Shown here: positions 8,280-15,211 of the stretch, piece after piece
Layout: every line of letters starts with the position of its first letter
Numbering within the stretch: position 1 is the stretch's first letter
Assembly (NCBI GenBank): GCA_018402605.1
Contig: JAGYIK010000015.1
Span: 1-18,015 of the forward strand
Direction of reading: 5' to 3'
Source of the DNA: Litorivicinus sp.
Lineage (GTDB): Bacteria > Pseudomonadota > Gammaproteobacteria > Pseudomonadales > Litorivicinaceae
Length of the DNA: 18,015 nt
Position numbers and translations under genes: made by a program
The notes under the pieces: generated by a model
What the model was told of the DNA's origin: nothing
Databases searched by the model: none
The model's input: only the letters and a program-made list of their open reading frames with translations

Positions 8280-9804
8280 TTGACCAACAGCGAGCGTCCG
8301 GTCATTTCCGCCGGTTGCGAGAGTCCAAGGAGTGCAAGCAGCGTGGGCGCCACATCACGAAGCGCGCCGTTTTCCAGTGCTTTCGTGTCACAGGATTGTG
8401 AGGCGAGCCAAATTGGCACAGGGCCTGTGGTGTGTGCGGTGTGTGCTTGACCACTCATCGTATCTGCCATTTGTTCCGCATTGCCATGATCCGCGGTGAC
8501 AAGGCAGGCCGCTCCGACCTGCTGACAGGCCTCTACAACGCGCCCAACTTGCGCATCTAAGGCTTCGATTGCAGCGACTGCGGCCTCGAAATTTCCGGTG
8601 TGCCCGACCATGTCACCATTGGCATAGTTACAGATGATCAGGTCAAACCGTTGTTCGCGGATTGCACTTACCAAGTAGTCGGTGACCGCTGGTGCACTCA
8701 TTTCCGGTTGCAGGTCATAGGTTGCGACCTTGGGTGATGGGATCAATTCGCGGTGTTCGCCAGCCACGGTGGCCTCTTTGCCGCCACTAAAAGAAGGTCA
8801 CATGCGCATATTTCTCGGTCTCGGCAATCCGAAGTTGCGACAGTCCGGCTTCTGCGACGACCTCGCCCAGGGTGTTTGTCCAGTGTCTCAGGCGGAAACG
8901 CGATGGATGCTTTGATGTCCTCAGCGTATTGGGTCAGGGTCACAACAGACACGTCCGAGATCCAGGCTGGACGACTGAGGTGGGTCAACGCGGGGTCGGT
9001 GAGCCCTCGCAATTTGGCGGCCCCGGTCGGCGCGGAAGTTCATGATCACAACGACGTCATTGGGGCGCATTTCCCATGACTCACCGAGGCGTGTCGCTTT
9101 GACAAATTCGTCGGTTTCGCCGCGCTGGTAGGCTTGCTGCAATGCCTCGGTCGCTGAGCCGGCTGAGAATTCGGCTTGGCTTTGTGTGATGAGATGAAAC
9201 GCACTCTGAATACGGTCCCAGTTGTTATCGCGATCCATCGCATAGTAGCGGCCGCAAAGGCTGGAGAACTGGTAGTTGGTATGCACCGTTTCAAGACGCT
9301 GGAATCTGACCAGTGATGGCTCGGCTGATTTCGGCGGCGTATCACGGCCATCGAAAGCGCGTGCAGGCGTGTCATTGGGACGCCTAGCGAATCTGCCAAG
9401 GCGATCATCGCTTCAATGTGATCTTCGTGGCTGTGCACGCCGCCTGGGCTCAGTAGCCCAAGAATATGGAGTGTTCCCTGTGTTGCTCTCTGGCTTGCCG
9501 GCACGCCGTCACCAGCACCTCGTTGGTATCGAAGTCGCCTTCATCAATGGCTTTGCTGATGCGAGTAAAATCTTGGTAGACGATGCGACCTGTGCCGAGG
9601 TTCATATGCCCAACTCAGAATTTCCCATCTGACCTGCAGGCAATCCCCACCGCTTCACCGGATGTTTCAGCAAGGCGCTCGGCGCCGTTTGAGCGATCCG
9701 ATCAAAAACCGGAGTCTTCGCGTGATGGATGGCGTTATCCTCAGCGGCCTCTCGGACACCGAAGCCATCCAGTATCAAAAAGTACGACGGGTTTTTGGGC
9801 GCAT
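8276..9804 (-). CDS. gpmI: 2,3-bisphosphoglycerate-independent phosphoglycerate mutase, frame-disrupted
   Basis: Alkaline-phosphatase-superfamily iPGM interconverts 3- and 2-phosphoglycerate. The gene is recognisable over its whole length (1529 bases, about the usual 510 codons) but changes frame about ten times between 9793 and 8780. In order: LILDGFGV near the start, the catalytic-serine site GQMGNSE followed by GHMNLGTGRIVYQD (one base lost between), LHILGLLSPGGVHSHEDH, FDGRDTPPKSAEPS, CGRYYAMDRDNNWDR, DEFVKAT, VVIMNFRADR, TQYAEDIK, ETEKYAHVTF, then a clean C-terminal open stretch (8276-8767) with NGDMVGHTG and TADHGNAEQM carrying metal ligands. Start ATG 9804 is inferred from the conserved N terminus. 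The core glycolytic function and full-length match argue for sequencing errors. First gene of gpmI-envC-ctpA, divergent from yibN. Confidence 0.88.
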
Positions 9805-9861
9805 GGTTGATTCAGAGTATCTCATTGGTTACGGATCTTGCTTGAATCTGACGAGGGACCC

Positions 9862-9889
9862 GTGACTTCGTCAGCCACATCATTATACT
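9862..9889 (+). promoter_or_regulatory. Candidate promoter of yibN-grxC-secB
   Basis: In the 121-base divergent gap between gpmI and yibN, TATACT at 9884-9889 is a five-of-six -10 box. GTGACT at 9862-9867 is a four-of-six -35 box, with a 16-base spacer. The -10 lies 36 bases before the inferred yibN ATG. Confidence 0.4.
9882..9887 (-). promoter_or_regulatory. Candidate -10 box of the gpmI promoter
   Basis: On the minus strand, 9887-9882 reads TATAAT, a perfect -10 consensus, 78 bases upstream of the gpmI ATG. I see no good -35 at 16-18 bases. It overlaps the plus-strand -10 TATACT, so the two divergent operons may compete for polymerase at this site. Confidence 0.3.
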
Positions 9890-9925
9890 CGACGTCTCAA
9901 TTTGGATCACGGTCTCTCATCATAT

Positions 9926-10348
9926 ATGCAGGAATTTATCGGATTTGCGCAGGAAAACTGGGTGCTTTTGTCATCTGGATCTCTGCGGCGGGCACTTTGT
10001 ATTACACCGAATCGCAAAAGCGGGCAAGAGCGTCACCACCACAGAGGCGACGCGGATGATGAACCATGATAATGCGCTCATTTTAGATATCCGCGAGCAA
10101 AAAGACTTTGCTGCTGGTCATATTGCGGGTGCACACAATCTACCGGTCAGCGTCATGGATACGAAGGTCTCGGAGATTGATCGGTTTAAGAGTCGTCCAG
10201 TCATTGTGGTGTGCAAGATGGGTACCTCCGCGGGCTCCATCGCCAAAACGTTGAAAAAGCGCGGTTTTGAAAATGTGGTCCGCTTGGCGGGCGGGATGTC
10301 AGGTGGCAGGCGGCTGCTTTGCCCGTTCGAAAGGGCAAGGCATCGTGA
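9926..10348 (+). CDS. yibN: Membrane-anchored rhodanese-like protein (YibN-like), frame-disrupted
   Basis: A single-domain rhodanese with an N-terminal hydrophobic anchor, as in E. coli YibN. Reading needs three changes of frame, each fitting one lost base: MQEFIGFAQENWVLLSS (from ATG 9926), then WISAAGTL (from 9976), then a long stretch from 9999 (VLHRIAKAGKSVTTTEATRM, LILDIREQKDFAAGHIAGAH, VIVVCKMGTSAGS, VVRLAGGMSG), then WQAAALPVRKGKAS to the TGA at 10346-10348. The predicted active-site cysteine is in VCKMGTSA. The final frame is supported because its stop overlaps the grxC GTG start as GTGA. Known rhodaneses carry sulfur transfer; the YibN substrate is not established. First gene of yibN-grxC-secB, the order seen in E. 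coli. Confidence 0.82.
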
Positions 10349-10612
10349 GTCAGGTTGAGATGTACACCACGGGCCTCTGTCCATTTTGTGTCATGGCGAA
10401 GCGTCTATTTGATGATCTTGGCGTGACCTATACAGAAATCCGTGTCGATAACGAACCGGAGCGCCGTCAAGAAATGATGTCGCGGTCCGGTCGTCGGACA
10501 GTTCCACAGGTTTTTATTGGTGAGCGCCACGTCGGTGGCTGACGATACCCAAGCCGCGCTTCGCTCAGGTCAACTCCATACATGGTTAAAGGAAGCAGGG
10601 ATTCATGTCTGA
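10345..10612 (+). CDS. grxC: Glutaredoxin 3 (GrxC), frameshift near the C terminus
   Basis: A small monothiol/dithiol redox protein using glutathione. From the GTG at 10345 (overlapping the yibN stop) it reads MSQVEMYTTGLCPFCVMAKR, with the active-site CPFC where most GrxC have CPYC. It continues to the glutathione-binding TVPQVFIGERHVGG, then hits a TGA at 10540. Moving frame there restores DDTQAALRSGQLHTWLKEAG up to IHV and a TGA at 10610-10612, giving a family-typical length of about 86 residues. The change fits loss of two T from a TTT in a GGF codon run (GGCTTTGAC read as GGCTGAC). The restored end overlaps the secB start by eight bases. Probably a sequencing error. Confidence 0.88.
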
Positions 10613-11035
10613 AGAACAAGCACAAAACTTTTCAATTGCACGTATTTTTACAAAGATCTGTCACTTGAGTCCCCAAAGCACCGCAGATTTTTGAGAAAAA
10701 TGGAATCCCAAGCTGAACCTGGATGTGGATGTGACCCACGTACAGCTCAATGACACCCTGTTTGAAGTGGTGCTGCGATTGGGTGTGACCGTGAAAACGG
10801 AAGACGAGACCGCCTTTTTGATTGAGATTCAGCAAGCCGGTGTCTTTGTCGTACAGGGTTTGACGAACCAACGTCAGAGCACATTTTGGGTGCGATGTGT
10901 CCAAATATCCTGTTTCCCTATGCGCGAGAAACCATCGACATGCTTGCAGTGAAGGCGACGTTCCCAGCGCCGATGCTGGCACCGATAAATTTTGATGCGT
11001 TGCATGAGCAACGCAAGCAACGCACGACCAACTGA
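10605..11035 (+). CDS. secB: Protein-export chaperone SecB, frame-disrupted
   Basis: SecB holds preproteins unfolded and hands them to SecA. The gene starts at ATG 10605 with AGGG five bases upstream: MSEEQAQNFSIARIFTK, then LSLESPK, APQIFEK, WNPKLNLDVDVTHVQLNDTL, EVVLRLGVTVKTEDETAFLI, EIQQAGVFVVQGLTN, and HILGAMCPNILFPYARETID up to INFDALHEQRKQRTTN with TGA 11033-11035. Four frame changes are needed (about 10653, 10679, 10700 and 10875); at least three fit a one-base contraction of a homopolymer (GG twice, A6). Restored length is about 144 residues, close to the family. The longest single open stretch is 10725-10952. Last gene of yibN-grxC-secB, convergent with ntrC. Confidence 0.87.
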
Positions 11036-12456
11036 TCAGTCGTCATTGACCTCGGTGTCTGAAAACCGAGGTCTTTCAGTTTGCGGGTCAATGTGTTTCG
11101 ACCCCATCCCCAGTTTTTCTGCGGCTTCTTTTTTCGCCCGCCAGTTTCTGCAAGTGCAACCTCGATGAGTGTGCGCTCAAAGTCCTCAGTCAATCGATTG
11201 ATCACTTCGCCTTCGTGCGACTTGAGTAAGCTGCCGACCCGTTCTCGGAGCAGTCCTGTCCAGGTCAGGCTCGAGCGAGCGACTGGCTCTTCGGGTGAGA
11301 TGATTTCAGGCGGTAAATCTTGTGGCTGGATCAGTGGATTTGGTGCCATGACAGAGAGCCACCTGCAGGTGTTCTCAAGCTGGCGCACATTGCCAGGCCA
11401 ACCAAAGTCAGCCAGCAGTCGTTTCGCTTCTTCGGACAATCGTTTCGGCTCCGTGCCGATCTCAGTTGCCGTTTGCACCAAGAAATGTTCGGCCAGAACT
11501 GGGACATCCTCACGACGATTTCGAAGCGCTGGCAACTGGATGCGGATGACATTGAGGCGGTGGAAAAGATCCTCGCGGAATAGACCCTCTTTGACGCGGC
11601 CTTCCAAATTTTGGTGTGTTGCCGCAATGATCCGGACGTTCACCTTCACCGGTGAGAGTCCGCCCACACGGTAAAATTCATTATCGGCAAGGACGCGAAG
11701 GAGCCGCGTTTGCGTATCAAAGGGCATGTCACCGATCTCATCGAGAAATAAGGTGCCACCGTTGGCCTGTTCAAAACGGCCGGTTCGACTCCCCGTCGCA
11801 CCAGTGAATGAGCCCTTTTCATGTCCGAAGAGCTCAGACTCCACCAGATCCTTCGGGATTGCCGCCATATTGAGGGCAATAAAGGGTCCATGTTTGCGAG
11901 GGGAGTTTGCGTGCACTGCTTGCGCGACCAACTCTTTGCCCGTTCCAGACTCACCATTGATGAGCACGGTAATTTCTGCTTGCGAGAGTCGCCCAATCGC
12001 GCGGAATACGTCCTGCATTGCAGGTGCCTCGCCCAAAATCAGGGGTGCGGCCTCAGTGCGTCCAGCAACCGGCTCGGTCGTGGGTGTGTGGTGCCGCTCA
12101 AGGGCCCGCTGAACGAGCGAGATGGCATCATCCACATCGAATGGTTTGGGTAGATATTCAAATGCACCGCGGCTGTACGAGGCGACAGCGCTATCTAAAT
12201 CGGAGTGGGCCGTCATCACAATAACCGGGAGTTTCGGTGACACCGAGTGGAGGTGCTCAAGGAGTGACAGCCCATCCTCTCCGGGCATCCGGATATCGGT
12301 CATCACAACCGTCGGGGTATTGGATTCAAGTGCTTTTCGTGCGGCCTGAGCGCAATCGAATACGGCATGATCTAAACCAGCTCCGGTGAGCGCTTTTTCG
12401 AGCACCCAGCGAATTGAGCGGTCGTCATCGACAACCCAAACTATCGGTGAACTCAT
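10918..12456 (-). CDS. ntrC: Nitrogen regulation response regulator NtrC (GlnG), 3' end frame-disturbed
   Basis: Sigma-54-dependent activator. Receiver domain 1-120 with the acidic pocket VVDDD, phosphoacceptor Asp54 (MTDIRMPG), Thr82 and Lys104 (YLPKPFD). AAA+ domain with Walker A GESGTGKE (168-175), sigma-54-contacting loop GSFTGA (215-220; the usual form is GAFTGA), Walker B GGTLFLDEIGD and arginine-rich FREDLFHRLNVIR. C-terminal Fis-type helix-turn-helix with GWGRNTLTRKLKDLGF. Just before this, KKKPQKNW should be KKEAAEKL: a missing A in 11129-11134 and an extra G in 11108-11111 compensate each other. After DLGF another one-base loss makes the frame run on to 10918 (512 residues); the likely true end is TEVNDD-stop at 11036-11038, next to the secB stop, close to the 469 of E. 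coli. Start ATG overlaps the ntrB stop (ATGA), with GGAGAG upstream. Confidence 0.93.
   Translation of the reverse strand: MSSPIVWVVDDDRSIRWVLEKALTGAGLDHAVFDCAQAARKALESNTPTVVMTDIRMPGEDGLSLLEHLHSVSPKLPVIVMTAHSDLDSAVASYSRGAFEYLPKPFDVDDAISLVQRALERHHTPTTEPVAGRTEAAPLILGEAPAMQDVFRAIGRLSQAEITVLINGESGTGKELVAQAVHANSPRKHGPFIALNMAAIPKDLVESELFGHEKGSFTGATGSRTGRFEQANGGTLFLDEIGDMPFDTQTRLLRVLADNEFYRVGGLSPVKVNVRIIAATHQNLEGRVKEGLFREDLFHRLNVIRIQLPALRNRREDVPVLAEHFLVQTATEIGTEPKRLSEEAKRLLADFGWPGNVRQLENTCRWLSVMAPNPLIQPQDLPPEIISPEEPVARSSLTWTGLLRERVGSLLKSHEGEVINRLTEDFERTLIEVALAETGGRKKKPQKNWGWGRNTLTRKLKDLGFQTPRSMTTDQLVVRCLRCSCNASKFIGASIGAGNVAFTASMSMVSRA
11048..11076 (+). terminator. Stem-loop terminator at the secB/ntrC convergence
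   Basis: GACCTCGGT (11048-11056) and ACCGAGGTC (11065-11073) form a perfect 9-bp stem with an 8-base loop, followed by TTTC on the plus strand. It lies 12 bases after the secB stop and suits Rho-independent termination of yibN-grxC-secB, although the T tract is only three long. It sits inside the last codons of ntrC on the other strand, so coding and terminator functions overlap. It may also stop minus-strand transcripts, but no T tract follows in that direction. Confidence 0.6.
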
Positions 12457-13514
12457 CGTTTCTCTCCAAAGGGCAGGATGACATCAAAGGCTGTGTGACC
12501 GGGCTCAGAGTGCACCTCGATCCAGCCATTGTGACGTGCCACGATTGTCTGTGTGATGGACAGGCCGATACCTGAGCCCTGCGCGCGCCCGGAGACCATC
12601 GGGAAAAAAATGTCGTCGATTTTATCGTTAGAAATCCCGGGGCCGTTGTCCTCGATACGTAACCGCAAGAAGGTTTGTGCGCCTTTTGCTCCAGGATGCG
12701 CGCGCCGCACGGCGCGGGTGCTGAATGTAATGATCGGTGCATCTGTCTTGGCTTCAGTCACGGCTTCAAGGGCATTTTTCGCGATGTTGAGCACGGCTTG
12801 GAACACCTGACTGCGATCACCGGTGATTTCTGGAAGACTCGGATCATAGTCGCGATGCGTGATGACCACGCCCCCAGACTCGGCGCTGATGAGTGAACGT
12901 GCCCGTTCCAACACTTGATGGATGTTAAATATCTCATCAATAGGTGCCTGCGGTGAGCCCAGTAGACGATCCACTAGTGCCTTCAATCGATCCGATTCAG
13001 AAATAATAATTTCGAGATAATCCTGAAAGGGTTGTGCGCCAACTTCTTTTGCTAACAATTGTGCTGCTCCCTTAATGCCGCCGAGCGGATTCTTGACCTC
13101 ATGAGCTAAGCCTTGCGCAAGCTTCCGAAAGCCAGCCTCGTCACTGAGAATTCGATTGTCCCGGGTGATTTTCAGCAATTGATCCACTTCTGAGAGCTCA
13201 ATCAGGACACGACCTTCGCCAACAGCATCTTGTAGACGGCTAAATGAGGCGTCGGTTGTTGTCGTTACGTCATCCCGAACCAAGATCAGTTCTCGAAATG
13301 TAAAACTGTGCCCACTGTGGATGCAGTGGGATAAAGAATCCTGTAATTCGGCTGCTTGGCCGTCGGCGACCCAGGATTCGAAGGGTGCCGAGGCCATTTG
13401 CCGCATTCCCATGGAGGTGATTCTTCGCGCTGCCTCGTTGGTCCAACACGCGATTCGGTCTTCGTTTAGGAGCACGATACCGGTGTTGAGCGCGTCGAGG
13501 AGTCGAGTATCCAT
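12453..13514 (-). CDS. ntrB: Nitrogen regulation sensor histidine kinase NtrB (GlnL)
   Basis: A soluble 353-residue two-component kinase/phosphatase controlled in known systems by PII, partner of NtrC. It has an N-terminal PAS-like domain (about 1-110: LDALNTGIVLLNEDR), the dimerisation/H-box LAQGLAHEVKNPLGGIKGAA with phosphorylated His138, an N-box NIAKNALEA (about 243-251), the G1 box DNGPGISNDKIDDIF and the G2 box GSGIGLSIT. No membrane segment is present, as expected for NtrB. Length matches the E. coli protein (349). Stop and ntrC start overlap as ATGA, so the pair is translationally coupled. A strong hairpin lies directly upstream of the ATG, and no clear Shine-Dalgarno is seen. Frame intact. 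Confidence 0.96.
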   Translation of the reverse strand: MDTRLLDALNTGIVLLNEDRIACWTNEAARRITSMGMRQMASAPFESWVADGQAAELQDSLSHCIHSGHSFTFRELILVRDDVTTTTDASFSRLQDAVGEGRVLIELSEVDQLLKITRDNRILSDEAGFRKLAQGLAHEVKNPLGGIKGAAQLLAKEVGAQPFQDYLEIIISESDRLKALVDRLLGSPQAPIDEIFNIHQVLERARSLISAESGGVVITHRDYDPSLPEITGDRSQVFQAVLNIAKNALEAVTEAKTDAPIITFSTRAVRRAHPGAKGAQTFLRLRIEDNGPGISNDKIDDIFFPMVSGRAQGSGIGLSITQTIVARHNGWIEVHSEPGHTAFDVILPFGEKR

Positions 13515-13515
13515 G

Positions 13516-13545
13516 GGTTATGGCCGGAGTTACCCCCGGCCAACC
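13516..13545 (-). promoter_or_regulatory. Hairpin between glnA and ntrB
   Basis: On the minus strand, GGTTGGCCGG is followed by an 8-base loop and CCGGCC-AT-AACC: a 6-bp GC-only stem extended by four pairs across a two-base bulge. It fills most of the 33-base gap between the glnA stop and the ntrB ATG. No T run follows, so it is not a classic terminator; it may damp read-through, stabilise the glnA 3' end, or occlude ntrB translation initiation. Confidence 0.5.
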
Positions 13546-13547
13546 GG

Positions 13548-14947
13548 TTATACGCTGTAGTACATGCCGAACTCGACCGGGTGGGTCGTCATGTTCAGCC
13601 GTTCCACTTCACCGCGCTTCAACTCAATGAAGCCATCGATCATGCCGTCAGTAAATACGCCGCCAGCGGTCAAGAAGCCACGATCTGCATCCAACGAATC
13701 GAGCGCCTGCTCGAGACTCGAGCACACCGTTGGAATCTGCAGTGCTTCTTCCGCAGGCAGGTCGTAAAGATCCTTATCTGCAGCTTCACCGGGATGGATC
13801 TTGTTCTGGATGCCATCGAGGCCTGCCATCAACATAGCGGAGAACGCCAAGTATGGGTTGGCTGTTGGATCTGGGAAGCGAACCTCGATGCGGCGACCTT
13901 TTGCGCTGTTGACGTATGGGATACGAATTGACGCAGAACGGTTCCGTGCTGAGTAGGCCAGCATGACTGGTGCCTCGAATCCTGGCACCAAACGCTTATA
14001 TGAATTGGTTGATGCGTTGGTGAACGCATTCAGCGCACGCGCGTGCTTGATGATGCCGCCAATGTAATACAGGGCTTCGTCAGACAGACCGGCATAGCCG
14101 TTACCTGCAAACAGGTTTTGACCATCTTTCCAGATCGACTGGTGGCAGTGCATTCCAGAGCCGTTATCGCCAACCAATGGCTTTGGCATGAAAGTGGCTG
14201 TTTTGCCGTATGCGTGTGCCACGTTGTGCACGACATACTTCAGGATTTGCACTTCATCCGCTTTCTTCGTCAGTGTGTTGAATTTCACACCGATCTCGTT
14301 TTGACCGGCTGTCGCTGGTACCGCACTTCAACTGTCAGGCCCATGGCTTCCATGGTTTCACACATGGCGGTACGCAGATCCATTGACGAATCGATCGGTG
14401 GGACAGGGAAGTAGCCGCCTTTGACCATTGGGCGGTGGCCCATGTTGCCGCCTTCGAATTCCGCATGACTTGACCACGCCGCTTCTTCTGATTCGATTTT
14501 GTACATGGCACCTGACATGTCGGCTTTCCACTGTACGCTGTCGAATACAAAGAATTCAGGCTCTGGGCCAAAGAATGCGGTATCGCCAATGCCGGTCGAT
14601 TTCAAATAGGCTTCTGCGCGGTGCGCAACAGAGCGTGGATCGCGCTCATAACCTTGCATGGTTGATGGCTCAACGATGTCACAACGAATATTGACGGTCA
14701 CTTCTTCAGTGAAGGGGTCAACCACAGCGGTCGCGTCATCTGGCATTAAGATCATGTCGGATTCATTGATGGACTTCCAACCTGCAATTGATGAGCCATC
14801 GAACATTGCGCCTTCGGCAAAGAATTCGCTGTTGACTGCGGACGCAGGGAAGGTCACGTGCTGCTCTTTTCCACGTGGATCGGTAAAACGAAGGTCAACC
14901 CAACGGGCTTCGCTTTCGGCAAGTAGTTTCAGTGTATTTTCAGACAT
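13548..14947 (-). CDS. glnA: Type I glutamine synthetase GlnA, frame-disrupted
   Basis: Glutamine synthetase makes glutamine from glutamate, ammonia and ATP. The N-terminal frame (14947 to about 14323) carries the beta-grasp domain, FAEGAMFDGSSIAGW and the metal-binding FFGPEPEFFVFD (Glu129/131). The C-terminal frame (about 14318 to 13548) carries ATAGQNEIGVKFNTLTKKAD, GDNGSGMHCHQS, SYKRLVPGFEAPVMLAYSAR, RIEVRFPDPTANPY, the adenylylation tyrosine in KDLYDLPAEE, and MYYSV at the end. At 14318-14323, GTG-CGGTA-CCA replaces the expected VEV-HHHEV-P codons: ten bases are missing, removing HHHE with a metal-binding glutamate near residue 212. Adding ten bases gives 469 residues, as in E. coli. GGAG lies six bases before the ATG. 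Heads glnA-ntrB-ntrC, under the sigma-54 promoter at 15011-15026. Confidence 0.94.
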
Positions 14948-15010
14948 GTCTGACTCCGTGTTTGGAATTCAAAACCTCGTGACCATCGACACGAGTGCTC
15001 AGTAGCAGGT

Positions 15011-15026
15011 AGCAAAGCCCATGCCT
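15011..15026 (-). promoter_or_regulatory. Sigma-54 (-24/-12) promoter of glnA
   Basis: The minus strand reads AGGCATGGGCTTTGCT. The invariant GG (15025-15024) and GC (15013-15012) are separated by exactly ten bases and TT precedes the GC, matching TGGCAC-N5-TTGCW apart from the first T and one C. Transcription should start near 15000, giving a leader of about 53 bases before the glnA ATG. Its setting (glnA, NtrC operators upstream, ntrBC downstream) matches known NtrC-regulated glnA promoters. Confidence 0.82.
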
Positions 15027-15058
15027 GATTATCAAAGGCTTGGTTTTCCAGTACTTGC

Positions 15059-15075
15059 TTGTCTATTGTGGTGCA
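15059..15075 (-). promoter_or_regulatory. Weak NtrC operator, glnA-proximal
   Basis: The plus strand reads TTGTCTATTGTGGTGCA: a perfect right half-site TGGTGCA and a poor left half. Its centre (15067) is 31 bp from the next site, about three helical turns, and about 67 bp upstream of the predicted glnA start. It may be a low-affinity site. Confidence 0.35.
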
Positions 15076-15089
15076 TTTCTCGGAATATT

Positions 15090-15106
15090 TGCACCTATTT
15101 CGTGCA
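15090..15106 (-). promoter_or_regulatory. NtrC operator
   Basis: TGCACCTATTTCGTGCA differs at only one place from the enteric NtrC consensus TGCACYWWNDTKGTGCA (known from E. coli glnA) and is a near-perfect dyad. Centre 15098, about 98 bp upstream of the predicted glnA start and 32 bp from the distal site at 15122-15138. Confidence 0.75.
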
Positions 15107-15108
15107 CA

Positions 15109-15125
15109 TGCACCGAAATGGCGCA
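15109..15125 (-). promoter_or_regulatory. Possible intermediate NtrC operator
   Basis: TGCACCGAAATGGCGCA has both NtrC half-sites with two or three mismatches. It shares four bases with the distal site, so both could not be filled easily at once. It may be a weak alternative site or chance similarity. Confidence 0.35.
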
Positions 15126-15138
15126 CCATAGTGGTGCA
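15122..15138 (-). promoter_or_regulatory. NtrC operator, distal
   Basis: The minus strand reads TGCACCACTATGGTGCG, very like E. coli glnA site TGCACCAACATGGTGCT. Centre 15130, about 130 bp upstream of the predicted glnA start. Its 32-bp distance from the 15090-15106 site equals the spacing of the two strong E. coli glnA sites, as needed for cooperative NtrC oligomers on one DNA face. Confidence 0.75.
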
Positions 15139-15184
15139 ATTGCGCGATGCGGAAAAAATCACACAGCTGACACGGAGTTACCGG

Positions 15185-15190
15185 TATACT
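15185..15190 (+). promoter_or_regulatory. Candidate -10 box of the typA promoter
   Basis: TATACT lies in TACCGGTATACT, the same 12 bases that precede hisB, 22 bases before the typA ATG. No good -35 box stands at 16-18 bases: CTGACA at 15167-15172 is well matched but only 12 bases away. The promoter may be weak or activator-dependent, or bases may be missing here. Confidence 0.4.
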
Positions 15191-15211
15191 CCCGCGCGCT
15201 CGGAGGAACAT

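Noticed and set aside
8743..9504. Several overlapping open frames that look like small unknown genes in both directions
   Set aside because: Each minus-strand piece carries a block of GpmI in the right order; the plus-strand ones are shadows.
10345..10542. A deliberately short glutaredoxin ending at GGERHVGG-like sequence
   Set aside because: The missing C-terminal helix is encoded just after the stop in another frame, and its natural stop overlaps the secB start, so a frame slip is the better reading.
11081..11674. Long plus-strand open frame (197 codons) antisense to ntrC
   Set aside because: It is the mirror of a conserved AAA+/HTH coding region, has no recognisable domain and no ribosome-binding site, and is basic and serine/arginine-rich as shadow frames often are.
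14318..14326. AAGTGCGGT on the minus strand, identical to the Haemophilus uptake-signal core
   Set aside because: It occurs once, arises exactly at the ten-base glnA gap, and the gene content is not Pasteurellacean; chance is enough to explain it.
15059..15211. A 51-codon upstream extension of the typA frame
   Set aside because: The family start MIERIRNVAIIAHVDHGKTT and the GGAGGA site fix the ATG at 15212, and the upstream bases hold NtrC operators and the -10 box.
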